Shown piece by piece: positions 1-5,935 of a stretch of DNA of 5,935 nt. How positions within the stretch are numbered: position 1 is the stretch's first letter; every line of letters starts with the position of its first letter. This DNA is from Candidatus Halomonas stercoripullorum. GTDB lineage: Bacteria > Pseudomonadota > Gammaproteobacteria > Pseudomonadales > Halomonadaceae. The stretch spans positions 1 to 5,935 of the forward strand of contig DXFC01000322.1 in NCBI GenBank assembly GCA_019114645.1, written 5' to 3'. A program made the translations under genes and the position numbers. The notes beneath the pieces were generated by a model. It worked only from the letters and a program-made list of their open reading frames with translations. It was not told the origin of the DNA and made no database searches.

Positions 1-23
1 CCGACGCAGGGGAACCGATAGCT

Positions 24-44
24 GGGGGGGACGGTGGGGGCGGG
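24..44 (+). other. G-rich tract, possible G-quadruplex, 3' of lldR
   Basis: The plus strand has runs of seven, five and three G separated by ACGGT and a single C, which satisfies the four-runs-of-three-G pattern with short loops. It begins 17 nt beyond the lldR stop codon, on the template strand for lldR transcription. The heptamer ACGGTGG also occurs twice (31-37 and 47-53). No classical hairpin plus U-tract terminator is visible in 1-60, and I see no gene there. A role in pausing or ending lldR transcription is only an inference. Confidence 0.3.
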
Positions 45-60
45 TCACGGTGGTATCCTG

Positions 61-834
61 TTATGCCTGGTTTTCCGGCAGCGCCTGGGCACGACGCAGG
101 GCACGCTGGGCGCGTGTCTCGGTGCGCTCCAGCTCCAGCAGGCCCTCTTCTACGTATACCAGGTGCTCGTGGGCGCGAGCGCGGGCATCCTCGGCCCGAC
201 CTTCAAGAATGGCATCCAGCAGAGCGCGGTGCTGTGTCATCAGGATGGAGCGTGACTGGGGTTTCGCAAACAAGTGGGCCAGGTTGGCGACGATACTCTT
301 CTCCAACAGATGAAAGATGCCACGAATGGTATGCAGCAGCAGTACATTATGGGCGGCTTCGGCAATGGCTAAGTGAAAAGCCGCATCTGCCTTGGCTTCC
401 AGTTCCGGATCACGGCCAATGAAGCACGCTTCCAGTTCTTCGAAGCGTTTAATCAGCATGGCTCGATCAGCTGGCGTTGAGCGCAATGCAGCATAGTAGG
501 CTGAAATTCCCTCCATGGCGTCCCGAAACTCAAGCAGGTCGAGATGAAACTCCTGATGCCGCGCGAGCATATCCAGTAACGGGTCGCTGTAACCACTATT
601 GAGATCATTAGTGACGTAGGTGCCGCCGCCTTGGCGACTGGTCAGCAGGCCCCGGGCGGATAGCTTCTGGATGGCTTCACGCAGGGAGGGGCGCGAAACG
701 CCGAAGTGTTCCGCCAGCTTGCGCTCGGGAGGTAGGCGCTGACCGGGCTTCAGGCTGCCTTCGAGAATCATCGCTTCGAGACGTTCGGTAATGACATCGG
801 CCAGGCGAGGCTGGCGTACATTATGATAGGACAT
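61..834 (-). CDS. lldR: LldR, FadR/PdhR-like GntR-family lactate-responsive regulator
   Basis: This is a 257-residue DNA-binding repressor, full length for the FadR subfamily. An N-terminal winged helix-turn-helix covers about residues 9-76, with the signature LPPERKLAEHFGVSRPSLRE (34-53) and the wing RQGGGTYV (67-74). A helical FCD effector domain follows at about 98-235. Its likely metal/ligand residues are D150, H154 (in DAAFHLAIAEAAHN), H202 and H224. The N-terminus MSYHNVRQPRLADVI aligns with that of E. coli PdhR as I recall it, which fixes the ATG at 832-834. A longer reading from a TTG at 880-882 would start inside the operator and is unlikely. The ribosome site is weak (GAG about 9 nt upstream). 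The gene is divergent from lutABC-dld, so the expected job is lactate-relieved repression of that operon and of itself. It could instead sense pyruvate like PdhR, but the neighbours favour lactate. Confidence 0.93.
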   Translation of the reverse strand: MSYHNVRQPRLADVITERLEAMILEGSLKPGQRLPPERKLAEHFGVSRPSLREAIQKLSARGLLTSRQGGGTYVTNDLNSGYSDPLLDMLARHQEFHLDLLEFRDAMEGISAYYAALRSTPADRAMLIKRFEELEACFIGRDPELEAKADAAFHLAIAEAAHNVLLLHTIRGIFHLLEKSIVANLAHLFAKPQSRSILMTQHRALLDAILEGRAEDARARAHEHLVYVEEGLLELERTETRAQRALRRAQALPENQA

Positions 835-868
835 GCAGGTATTCTCGTGGCATAGGCGTGCCAGTCTA

Positions 869-883
869 ATTGGTCTTACCAAT
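869..883. promoter_or_regulatory. LldR/PdhR-type operator box, lldR-proximal
   Basis: ATTGGTCTTACCAAT is a perfect inverted repeat of two 6-bp arms around a 3-bp spacer. It matches the ATTGGTNNNACCAAT box known for E. coli PdhR, and FadR-family LldR proteins bind similar hyphenated dyads. It lies 35-49 nt upstream of the lldR start codon and overlaps the candidate -10 of that gene, so autorepression is the natural reading. The palindrome is seen directly; the bound protein is inferred. Confidence 0.82.
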
Positions 884-901
884 GGTGGCGCGAATATCCA
901 A
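873..901 (-). promoter_or_regulatory. candidate sigma70 promoter for lldR
   Basis: Reading the minus strand, TTGGAT (plus 896-901) is followed after 17 bp by TAAGAC (plus 873-878). Both hexamers are only partial matches to the consensus. The -10 falls inside the operator at 869-883, which would suit repression. The leader to the lldR ATG would be about 30 nt. This is the best candidate I found on that strand, but it is weak. Confidence 0.3.
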
Positions 902-937
902 AGCTTGCAAATGCTTTAGCGATCCAGCGCGTGCGGA

Positions 938-957
938 TTAGTTGTTATAACGACTAA
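938..957. promoter_or_regulatory. 20-bp near-perfect palindrome of unknown role
   Basis: The element has arms TTAGT and ACTAA around a GTTATAAC core, with nine of ten base pairs symmetrical; the only mismatch is 943/952. It sits near the middle of the divergent intergenic region and does not match the TTGGTNNNACCAA boxes on either side. Its size and symmetry suggest a dimeric protein-binding site. The core resembles a -10 (TATAAC), but no -35 is found at a proper distance. Confidence 0.45.
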
Positions 958-995
958 AGTCTATGGGTTGCGCATCGTTTGTCGTATCTAGGTGT

Positions 996-1024
996 TTGAC
1001 AGCGACATAAGCCAGCCCTAAGGT
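996..1024 (+). promoter_or_regulatory. candidate sigma70 promoter for lutABC-dld
   Basis: A consensus TTGACA (996-1001) is followed after 17 bp by TAAGGT (1019-1024), which keeps the important T, A and final T of a -10. Transcription would begin near 1031, leaving a leader of about 92 nt and placing the strong operator at roughly +10 to +35. A rival promoter is TTGACC (1052-1057) with CATAAA (1073-1078) at 15 bp, in which the operator would cover the -35. The sequence alone does not decide between them. Confidence 0.45.
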
Positions 1025-1030
1025 TCAACC
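1022..1030. promoter_or_regulatory. possible weak auxiliary LldR half-box
   Basis: GGTTCAACC has the GGT-NNN-ACC core of the family box and is followed by A on the right, but it lacks the T on the left and has no longer arms. It overlaps the candidate -10 and start site of the lut promoter and is centred 27 bp upstream of the strong operator. Short cores like this arise by chance, so the call is tentative. Confidence 0.22.
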
Positions 1031-1040
1031 ACTTATTTGA

Positions 1041-1065
1041 GGTAAATTGGTTTGACCATTTTACC
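1041..1065. promoter_or_regulatory. LldR-type operator, lutA-proximal, extended palindrome
   Basis: The centre is TGGTTTGACCA (1048-1058), the same TGGTNNNACCA core as the lldR-proximal box. It is flanked by outer arms GGTAAA (1041-1046) and TTTACC (1060-1065). Ten of eleven base pairs around the 3-bp spacer are symmetrical; the only mismatch is 1047/1059. It starts 82 nt upstream of the lutA ATG, between or over the candidate promoter elements, which fits repression of the lut-dld operon. Assignment to LldR rests on the core and on gene context. Confidence 0.78.
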
Positions 1066-1078
1066 GGTATGACATAAA

Positions 1079-1098
1079 GCGCGGCACTAGGGCCGCGC
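1079..1098 (+). other. GC-rich hairpin in the lutA leader
   Basis: GCGCGGC (1079-1085) pairs perfectly with GCCGCGC (1092-1098) across a 6-nt loop. No T-run follows, so it is not an intrinsic terminator. It ends 13 nt before the lutA ribosome site (GAGGAAG, 1112-1118). It could stabilise the 5' end of the transcript, or could itself be a DNA site. Either role is inference. Confidence 0.45.
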
Positions 1099-1122
1099 AC
1101 GGGCCGACAGCGAGGAAGCCCC

Positions 1123-1896
1123 ATGACTCCAGCCAAGCTCAATCCCGTCAGGCTTTACCCGCCTAAGCCGCAGAAGGTCTATTTCTTCGGCACTTGCCTG
1201 ATTGATCTCTTTTATCCCCAAGCCGGCCTCGACGGTATTCGTCTTTTGGAGCGCGAGGGGATCGAGGTGCTTTATCCGCAGGCACAGACCTGTTGTGGTC
1301 AGCCGGCTTACACCTCGGGTTACACCGATGAAGCGAGAGCCGTAGCCGCGGCCCAGTTGGGCTTGTTTCCCGAGCCTTGGCCGATCGTGGTGCCTTCGGG
1401 TTCCTGTGGCGGCATGATGCGCAACCACTACCCGAAGCTTTTTGCTGGGATGGAGCAGGAGTCACAAGCGGAGGAAGTGGCAGGGCGGATTTACGAGTTG
1501 ACAGAGTTCTTGCTGCATGTGTGCCAAGTGCAGCTGGATGATCTGGGTGAGCCGGAAAAAGTCGCGATGCACACTTCCTGCAGTGCCCGCCGTGAGATGG
1601 GCTTGGCGGAAACCGGCCCGGCACTGCTCGCCCGGATGGGGCAAGTGGAGTTGGTGGAGCAGGCCCGTGCCGCTGAATGCTGTGGGTTCGGTGGCACCTT
1701 TGCTGTTCGGCACCCGGAAGTTTCAGCAGCCATGGTAGAAGACAAGACTCAGGCAATCGAAGCCACCGGAGCCCGGCATTTCGTCACGTCGGATTGCGGT
1801 TGCATGATGAATATCGCCGGACGCTTCGAGCACCAGGGCAAGGCTGTTAGCGGAGAACATATCGCCAGTTACTTGTGGCGGAGGACAAACTCATGA
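1123..1896 (+). CDS. lutA: LutA/LldE, cysteine-rich Fe-S subunit of L-lactate oxidation
   Basis: This 257-residue cytoplasmic protein belongs to the LutA/LldE (YkgE) family, one of the three proteins that together convert L-lactate to pyruvate. It consists of two CCG (cysteine-rich) domains. The first has C25, C57-C58 in TCCGQPAYTSG, and C95 in GSCGG. The second has C153 in HTSCSARREMG, C186-C187 in ECCGFGG, and C225/C227 in DCGCMMN. The spacings (C-X31-CC-X36-C and C-X32-CC-X37-C) fit the pattern seen in HdrB-like cluster-binding domains. The ATG follows GAGGAAG (1112-1118), and VYFFGTCLIDLFYP (19-32) begins the conserved part after a short polar leader. It is the first gene of the operon, and its stop overlaps the lutB start by ATGA. 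No signal peptide or membrane segment is seen. Confidence 0.95.
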   Translation: MTPAKLNPVRLYPPKPQKVYFFGTCLIDLFYPQAGLDGIRLLEREGIEVLYPQAQTCCGQPAYTSGYTDEARAVAAAQLGLFPEPWPIVVPSGSCGGMMRNHYPKLFAGMEQESQAEEVAGRIYELTEFLLHVCQVQLDDLGEPEKVAMHTSCSARREMGLAETGPALLARMGQVELVEQARAAECCGFGGTFAVRHPEVSAAMVEDKTQAIEATGARHFVTSDCGCMMNIAGRFEHQGKAVSGEHIASYLWRRTNS

Positions 1897-3362
1897 GCAA
1901 CACAGTGGATACGGATCGCGAGCCGGTGCAGACCTTCACGCCGCGAGAGTTTCATCGCCAGGCTCATGATGCTTTGGGTAACCCACAGATCCGCGCCAAT
2001 TTCCGTCGCGCCATGGACGGGTTAATGGCCAAGCGGCGCGAAGTGTTCAGCGACTGGGAACTGGAAACGCTGCGTGAGCTGGGGGCAAATATCCGTCTGC
2101 GGGCACTGGCCAAGCTACCCGACCTGCTTGAACAGCTGGAAGCCAACTGCCAGGCCAACGGTATTAAAGTGCACTGGGCGGAAGATGGTGATGAGGCGTG
2201 TCGCATTATTCGTCAGATTTGCGAGCGCCATGAGGCCAAGGCGGTGATCAAGGGCAAATCGATGGTCACCGAGGAGATGCATCTCAATGCCCACCTTGAG
2301 GCTGCGGGTATTGAAGCGCTTGAATCCGACCTGGGTGAGTATCTGGTACAGCTTAACCAGCAGACGCCTTCTCATATCATCATGCCTGCGATTCATCTTA
2401 ATACCGATGAGATCTCCGAGATCATGCATGACAAGACCGGTACTGAGCGCACGCGTGATGTCGATATCATGACCGCAGCGGCCCGGGCCCAACTGCGTGA
2501 ACGTTTCATGGCGGCGGATGTGGGGATTTCGGGAGTTAACTTTGCCGTCGCTGAAACCGGCACTCTATGCCTGGTAGAGAACGAGGGCAACGGGCGCATG
2601 ACCACAACGGTGCCGCCGGTACACATTGCCGTGACCGGTATCGAGAAAGTGGTTGAACACTTGCGTGACGTGGCACCGCTGTATGCGCTGCTCACTCGTT
2701 CGGCAACCGGCCAGCACGTTACCACCTACTTCAACATGATCGGTTCACCGCGCAAGCCGGGGGAGCGTGACGGGCCCCAGGAGGTCCACCTGGTCTTGGT
2801 GGATAGTGGGCGTTCCAATATCTACCAGGACGACGAGTTGCTCGATACCCTGCGCTGCATTCGCTGTGGTGCTTGCATGAACCACTGTCCGGTCTACACC
2901 CGGGTAGGCGGTCACACTTATGGCACGACTTATCCCGGCCCTATCGGCAGCATCCTGATGCCGCACATGATGGGGTTGGAGGAAACCAAGGATCTGCCTA
3001 CTGCGTCGAGCCTGTGTGGTGCCTGTGGTGAAGTGTGTCCGGTGAAAATACCAATTCCCGACCTGCTGGTAAGGCTGCGCCGTGAAGCAGTGGGCGAGGG
3101 ACGCGGCAACGTACCGGGAGCAGGCGTCAAACGCAGCAAGAAAGAAGTTGCAGCCTGGAAAGGCTTCCAATGGCTCGCTACCCATCCGAGTGTGTGGCGT
3201 AGCAGCACGGCCCTCGCCGGTAAATTACAGGCATTGATGCCTGCCAAGATGGGTCCCTGGACGGATTACCGCACCCTGCCCAAACCGGCCAAGGTTTCCC
3301 TGCATAAGCTGGTCGAACGTCATCAGGCGGATCAAACCCGTGCCGGAAAGGAGCAGTCATGA
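1893..3362 (+). CDS. lutB: LutB/LldF, Fe-S and LUD-domain L-lactate oxidation protein
   Basis: This 489-residue protein is the LutB/LldF (YkgF) component of the LutABC system. An N-terminal LUD domain covers about residues 70-300, with GKSMVTEEMHLN (121-132) and AETGTL (220-225) followed by VPPVHIAV (240-247). A double [4Fe-4S] ferredoxin-like segment follows, with C322, C325, C328 and C332 (CIRCGACMNHCPVY) and C375, C378 and C382 (LCGACGEVCPVKIP). As I recall, E. coli YkgF has the same seven-cysteine layout, so the missing eighth is not a defect. The C-terminus, about 405-475, with WKGFQWLATHP, matches the LutB C-terminal domain. The start is the ATG overlapping the lutA stop, because GGAGGA (1880-1885) sits 7 nt before it. 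A GTG at 1875 in frame would add six residues and lie upstream of that site. Its stop overlaps lutC by ATGA. Confidence 0.96.
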   Translation: MSNTVDTDREPVQTFTPREFHRQAHDALGNPQIRANFRRAMDGLMAKRREVFSDWELETLRELGANIRLRALAKLPDLLEQLEANCQANGIKVHWAEDGDEACRIIRQICERHEAKAVIKGKSMVTEEMHLNAHLEAAGIEALESDLGEYLVQLNQQTPSHIIMPAIHLNTDEISEIMHDKTGTERTRDVDIMTAAARAQLRERFMAADVGISGVNFAVAETGTLCLVENEGNGRMTTTVPPVHIAVTGIEKVVEHLRDVAPLYALLTRSATGQHVTTYFNMIGSPRKPGERDGPQEVHLVLVDSGRSNIYQDDELLDTLRCIRCGACMNHCPVYTRVGGHTYGTTYPGPIGSILMPHMMGLEETKDLPTASSLCGACGEVCPVKIPIPDLLVRLRREAVGEGRGNVPGAGVKRSKKEVAAWKGFQWLATHPSVWRSSTALAGKLQALMPAKMGPWTDYRTLPKPAKVSLHKLVERHQADQTRAGKEQS

Positions 3363-4030
3363 GCGCCCGCGACAATATTTTGCAGCGTTTGCGTAAGCGT
3401 GCCGATGGCCCACTTACGGCGCCGGTCAGTGATTTTACTGTAGTGACAGGACGCGACTGGAACCTCCAAGAGCGGGTGGAACGCTTTGAACGCTTGATCA
3501 GCTCTGTGCATGGTGAAGTGATTCATACCCCCCGGGCAACCTGGACCATGGTGCTGGCTCAGGTGCTGGAAGCCAAAGGTATCCGTCGTCTGGCGCTGGG
3601 GCGTGAGCACCCGGTTGCCGCTGAGGCGCGTGCGGCCCTGGGGGCAAGCGAGGTTATGTTGATTGATGCCGACCGTGATATCGAGACCTGGCGATCGGAG
3701 CAATTCCACTCGACGGATGCCGGCCTGACATCCACGCGTGGCGGTATCGCTGAAACCGGTAGTTTATGGTTGTGGCCGACTCCCGATGAGCCGCGCCTGT
3801 TGAGTCTGGTACCGCCGATTCATATTGCAGTGCTTGATGCCGACAAGATCGAAGATACTTTTTTTGATGTGATTGAAGCCCACCGTTGGGCTGTCGAGGG
3901 CATGCCGACCAATGCGCTGCTGATCTCGGGGCCGAGTAAAACAGCGGATATCGAGCAGACTTTGGCCTATGGCGTGCATGGTCCCCGTGAGTTGGTGGTG
4001 CTGGTGCGCCACAACGGGGAAACAGCATGA
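3359..4030 (+). CDS. lutC: LutC/LldG, LUD-domain L-lactate oxidation protein
   Basis: This 223-residue single LUD-domain protein is the third component of LutABC (LldG/YkgG). Conserved elements are GGIAETGSLWLWP (128-140), LVPPIHIAVL (150-159) and SGPSKTADIEQTLAYGVHGP (190-209) near the C-terminus. The AETG and VPPIHIAV elements parallel those in LutB, showing the shared fold. It has no cysteine, so it carries no Fe-S cluster of its own. Its biochemical role within the complex is not settled from sequence. AAGGAG (3348-3353) lies 5 nt before the ATG, which overlaps the lutB stop. Its own stop overlaps the next gene by ATGA. Confidence 0.95.
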   Translation: MSARDNILQRLRKRADGPLTAPVSDFTVVTGRDWNLQERVERFERLISSVHGEVIHTPRATWTMVLAQVLEAKGIRRLALGREHPVAAEARAALGASEVMLIDADRDIETWRSEQFHSTDAGLTSTRGGIAETGSLWLWPTPDEPRLLSLVPPIHIAVLDADKIEDTFFDVIEAHRWAVEGMPTNALLISGPSKTADIEQTLAYGVHGPRELVVLVRHNGETA

Positions 4031-5935
4031 CCTCAGCCGTGGTGGAATCAGCTGATGCCTGGCAAGAGCTCAAGCAGGAACTGCTGAGCCGCCTGCCGGC
4101 TGAACGGTTGATTGATGACCCGTTGCGTACCCTCGCCTATGGCACCGATGCCAGCTTCTATCGGCTGATTCCCAAGCTAGTGGTTCGTCCTGCCGACGAA
4201 GAGGAACTGCTTGCCGTACTGGCTGGCTGCCGCCAGCGAGATTTGCCGGTGACCTTCCGTGCCGCCGGGACATCGCTTTCGGGGCAGGCGGTAACGGACT
4301 CTGTGCTGATCCAGCTGCGTGAAGGCTGGCGTGGCCACGAAATTCTCGATGCTGGCCGTGCAATTCGTTTGCAGCCGGGGGTCATCGGTGCGCGTGCTAA
4401 TCAGCTGCTGGCACCTTACGGGCGCAAGCTTGGTCCCGACCCGGCATCGATCAATAGCTGCATGGTGGGCGGCATCGCCGCCAACAACGCCTCGGGCATG
4501 TGCTGCGGTACGGCGCAGAACAGTTACCGTACGGTACGTGATATGCGGGTCATCCTGGCTGACGGTACGCGGCTGGATACGGCCGACCCGGCCAGCTGTG
4601 AGGCGTTCCGGCGCAGTCATGCAGCGCTGGTCGAAGGGCTTGAGCGGCTCTCGGCGGAAACACGTGCCAATACCGCACTGGCGGAGAAGATTCGGCATAA
4701 ATACCGACTCAAGAACACCACCGGTTATGCGCTTAATAGCCTGGTTGACTTCGCTGATGGCATCGAAATTCTCAAGCACCTGATGATCGGTTCCGAAGGA
4801 ACCTTGGGCTTTATCAGCACGATTACCTACGACACTGTCATCGACGAACCCTGCAAAGCCGCCGCCCTGGTATTACTGCCTGACATGGGAACAACCTGTC
4901 GGACGACCATTGCGCTCAAGGCTACACCGGTCTCGGCAGTAGAGTTGATGGATCGTGCTGCGTTGCGTTCGGTGGAAAACAAGCCGGGCATGCCAGAGGT
5001 GCTCAAGACGCTGCCGGACGGAGCAGCAGCGTTGCTGATCGATGTGCGGGGTAACGACGAAGCCGAGCTTGAGACGCGACTGCAAGCTGTACAGGCGATT
5101 TTTGAAGGCATTCCCACACTTGAGCCCGTCACCTTTACCCACGACCCAAGCACTTACGAGCTGTATTGGAATATACGCAAGGGCCTGTTTCCTGCTGTCG
5201 GCGCCGTGCGTGATAGCGGCACGACAGTAGTGATTGAAGATGTCGCGTTTCCGATTGAGCGCCTGGACGAAGGTGTCTTGGCACTGACCGAGATCTTTCA
5301 CCGTCATGGCTATTCCGAGGCGATCCTGTTTGGACACGCCCTTGAGGGTAACCTGCATTTCGTCTTTCCTCAGGGCTTCGAGAAGCCGGGTGAGGTGGAG
5401 CGCTACCAGGCGTTAATGGACGAAGTCGCGCATCTGGTGGGAGTCGAATACGGGGGTTCGCTCAAAGCGGAACACGGCACCGGACGTAACATGGCACCCT
5501 TCGTGGAGCTGGAGTGGGGGGCTGAAGCCTATGCGCTAATGTGGCAGATCAAGGCGCTATTCGATCCAGGCAATCTACTCAATCCCGACGTCATACTGAC
5601 ACGCAACCCACGGCTGCATCTTGAGAATCTCAAACCGTTGCCAAGTGCCGATCCGATTATCGACAAGTGCATCGAGTGCGGTTTTTGCGAGCATGTCTGT
5701 CCCTCGCGTGACCTCACCCTGACGCCGCGCCAGCGTATCGTGGCTGTCCGTGAGATGGCACGGCTCGAGGCAATGGAAGAGCGTATAGAGTGGCAGGATG
5801 CCGAACGCCTGGAAGCGCTGCGCAAGGCGTACCGCTATGCCGGTGACGAAACCTGTGCAGTGGATGGCTTGTGTGCCACCCAGTGTCCGGTAGGCATTAA
5901 TACCGGCGAACTGATATTGCAGCAACGCCGGGAGC
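4027..5935 (+). CDS. dld: Dld-II type FAD/Fe-S D-lactate dehydrogenase, 3' end cut by window
   Basis: The reading frame stays open from the ATG to the window edge (636 residues). Dld-II/YdiJ-type relatives are about 930-1020 residues long, so roughly a third is missing. An FAD-binding PCMH domain (about 40-270) shows FRAAGTSLSGQA (77-88), the glycine/asparagine-rich VGGIAANNASGMCCG (147-161) and GSEGTLGF (255-262). The FAD-oxidase C-terminal domain follows (about 285-525), with GHALEGNLHF (436-445), EHGTGR (482-487) and LFDPGNLLNP (511-520). Two ferredoxin-type motifs come next, with C548, C551, C554 and C558, then C610, C616 and C620 in DGLCATQCPVGI. The expected reaction is quinone-linked oxidation of D-lactate to pyruvate at the inner membrane face. 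GGGGA (4016-4020) lies 6 nt before the ATG, which overlaps the lutC stop. The family also contains 2-hydroxyglutarate and glycolate oxidases, but the lut neighbours favour D-lactate. The C-terminal cysteine-rich domain expected in the family lies outside the window. Confidence 0.9.
   Translation, partial: MTSAVVESADAWQELKQELLSRLPAERLIDDPLRTLAYGTDASFYRLIPKLVVRPADEEELLAVLAGCRQRDLPVTFRAAGTSLSGQAVTDSVLIQLREGWRGHEILDAGRAIRLQPGVIGARANQLLAPYGRKLGPDPASINSCMVGGIAANNASGMCCGTAQNSYRTVRDMRVILADGTRLDTADPASCEAFRRSHAALVEGLERLSAETRANTALAEKIRHKYRLKNTTGYALNSLVDFADGIEILKHLMIGSEGTLGFISTITYDTVIDEPCKAAALVLLPDMGTTCRTTIALKATPVSAVELMDRAALRSVENKPGMPEVLKTLPDGAAALLIDVRGNDEAELETRLQAVQAIFEGIPTLEPVTFTHDPSTYELYWNIRKGLFPAVGAVRDSGTTVVIEDVAFPIERLDEGVLALTEIFHRHGYSEAILFGHALEGNLHFVFPQGFEKPGEVERYQALMDEVAHLVGVEYGGSLKAEHGTGRNMAPFVELEWGAEAYALMWQIKALFDPGNLLNPDVILTRNPRLHLENLKPLPSADPIIDKCIECGFCEHVCPSRDLTLTPRQRIVAVREMARLEAMEERIEWQDAERLEALRKAYRYAGDETCAVDGLCATQCPVGINTGELILQQRRE

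Noticed and set aside
835..882. A longer LldR reading that starts with TTG at 880-882
   Set aside because: It would begin inside the perfect operator, and the added 16 residues do not resemble the family. The ATG at 832-834 gives the N-terminus expected from PdhR/LldR.
900..917. AAAGC...GCTTT inverted repeat upstream of lldR
   Set aside because: The arms are only 5 bp with an asymmetrical centre, which is expected by chance in an AT-richer intergenic segment.
1066..1074. GGTATGACA as a further regulator box
   Set aside because: Only the left half and part of the right half match the GGTNNNACC core, and it directly abuts the strong operator. The match is too degenerate to call.
1163..1756. 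A 197-residue open frame on the minus strand inside lutA
   Set aside because: It is entirely antisense to a well-supported gene, is rich in Pro, Arg and Ser as expected from a GC-rich shadow frame, and shows no recognisable domain.
1875..1892. A GTG start giving LutB six extra residues
   Set aside because: It lies upstream of the GGAGGA ribosome site that is correctly placed for the ATG at 1893, and the other junctions use the same ATGA arrangement.
3014..3041. An apparently missing cysteine in the second LutB Fe-S motif
   Set aside because: The C-x2-C-x3-CP form is, as I recall, normal for LldF/YkgF proteins, so it is not a damaged site.
4177..4779. A 200-residue minus-strand open frame inside dld
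   Set aside because: It overlaps the FAD-binding domain coding region, has no family features and no convincing ribosome site.
4319..4783. A 154-residue plus-strand open frame in another phase inside dld
   Set aside because: The real dld frame runs unbroken through this stretch with conserved FAD-binding motifs, so this is a shadow frame rather than a nested gene.

Overview
The window holds a lactate-utilisation locus from a gammaproteobacterium of moderately high GC content. The gene set (PdhR-like LldR, LutA/LldE, LutB/LldF, LutC/LldG and a Dld-II type D-lactate dehydrogenase) and the protein sequences look most like a Halomonas- or Pseudomonas-related organism. This placement is an inference from recalled family resemblance, not from a database search.

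Layout, left to right. Positions 1-60 are a G-rich stretch beyond the 3' end of lldR with no gene. Positions 61-834 (minus strand) encode a GntR/FadR-family regulator closely resembling PdhR and Pseudomonas LldR. Positions 835-1122 are a 288-bp divergent control region. It carries a perfect TTGGT-NNN-ACCAA type box just upstream of lldR, an unexplained 20-bp palindrome near the middle, a candidate sigma70 promoter, a second and longer operator-like palindrome, and a GC-rich hairpin just ahead of lutA. From 1123 to the right edge, four plus-strand genes follow with no gaps: lutA, lutB, lutC and a dld-II type gene cut off by the window end. Each of the three junctions is a 4-nt ATGA overlap, so this is very probably one translationally coupled operon.

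How the genes fit together. LutA, LutB and LutC are the iron-sulfur/LUD-domain proteins that oxidise L-lactate to pyruvate. The downstream FAD/Fe-S protein is the matching D-lactate oxidase, so one transcript would cover both stereoisomers. LldR most likely represses its own gene and the lut-dld operon through the two boxes and is released by lactate. No lactate permease gene is visible; it may lie beyond the window. I see no mobile element, CRISPR array, tRNA or rRNA, and no frameshift. The coding part is a recognisable pathway; the less explained material is in the intergenic region.
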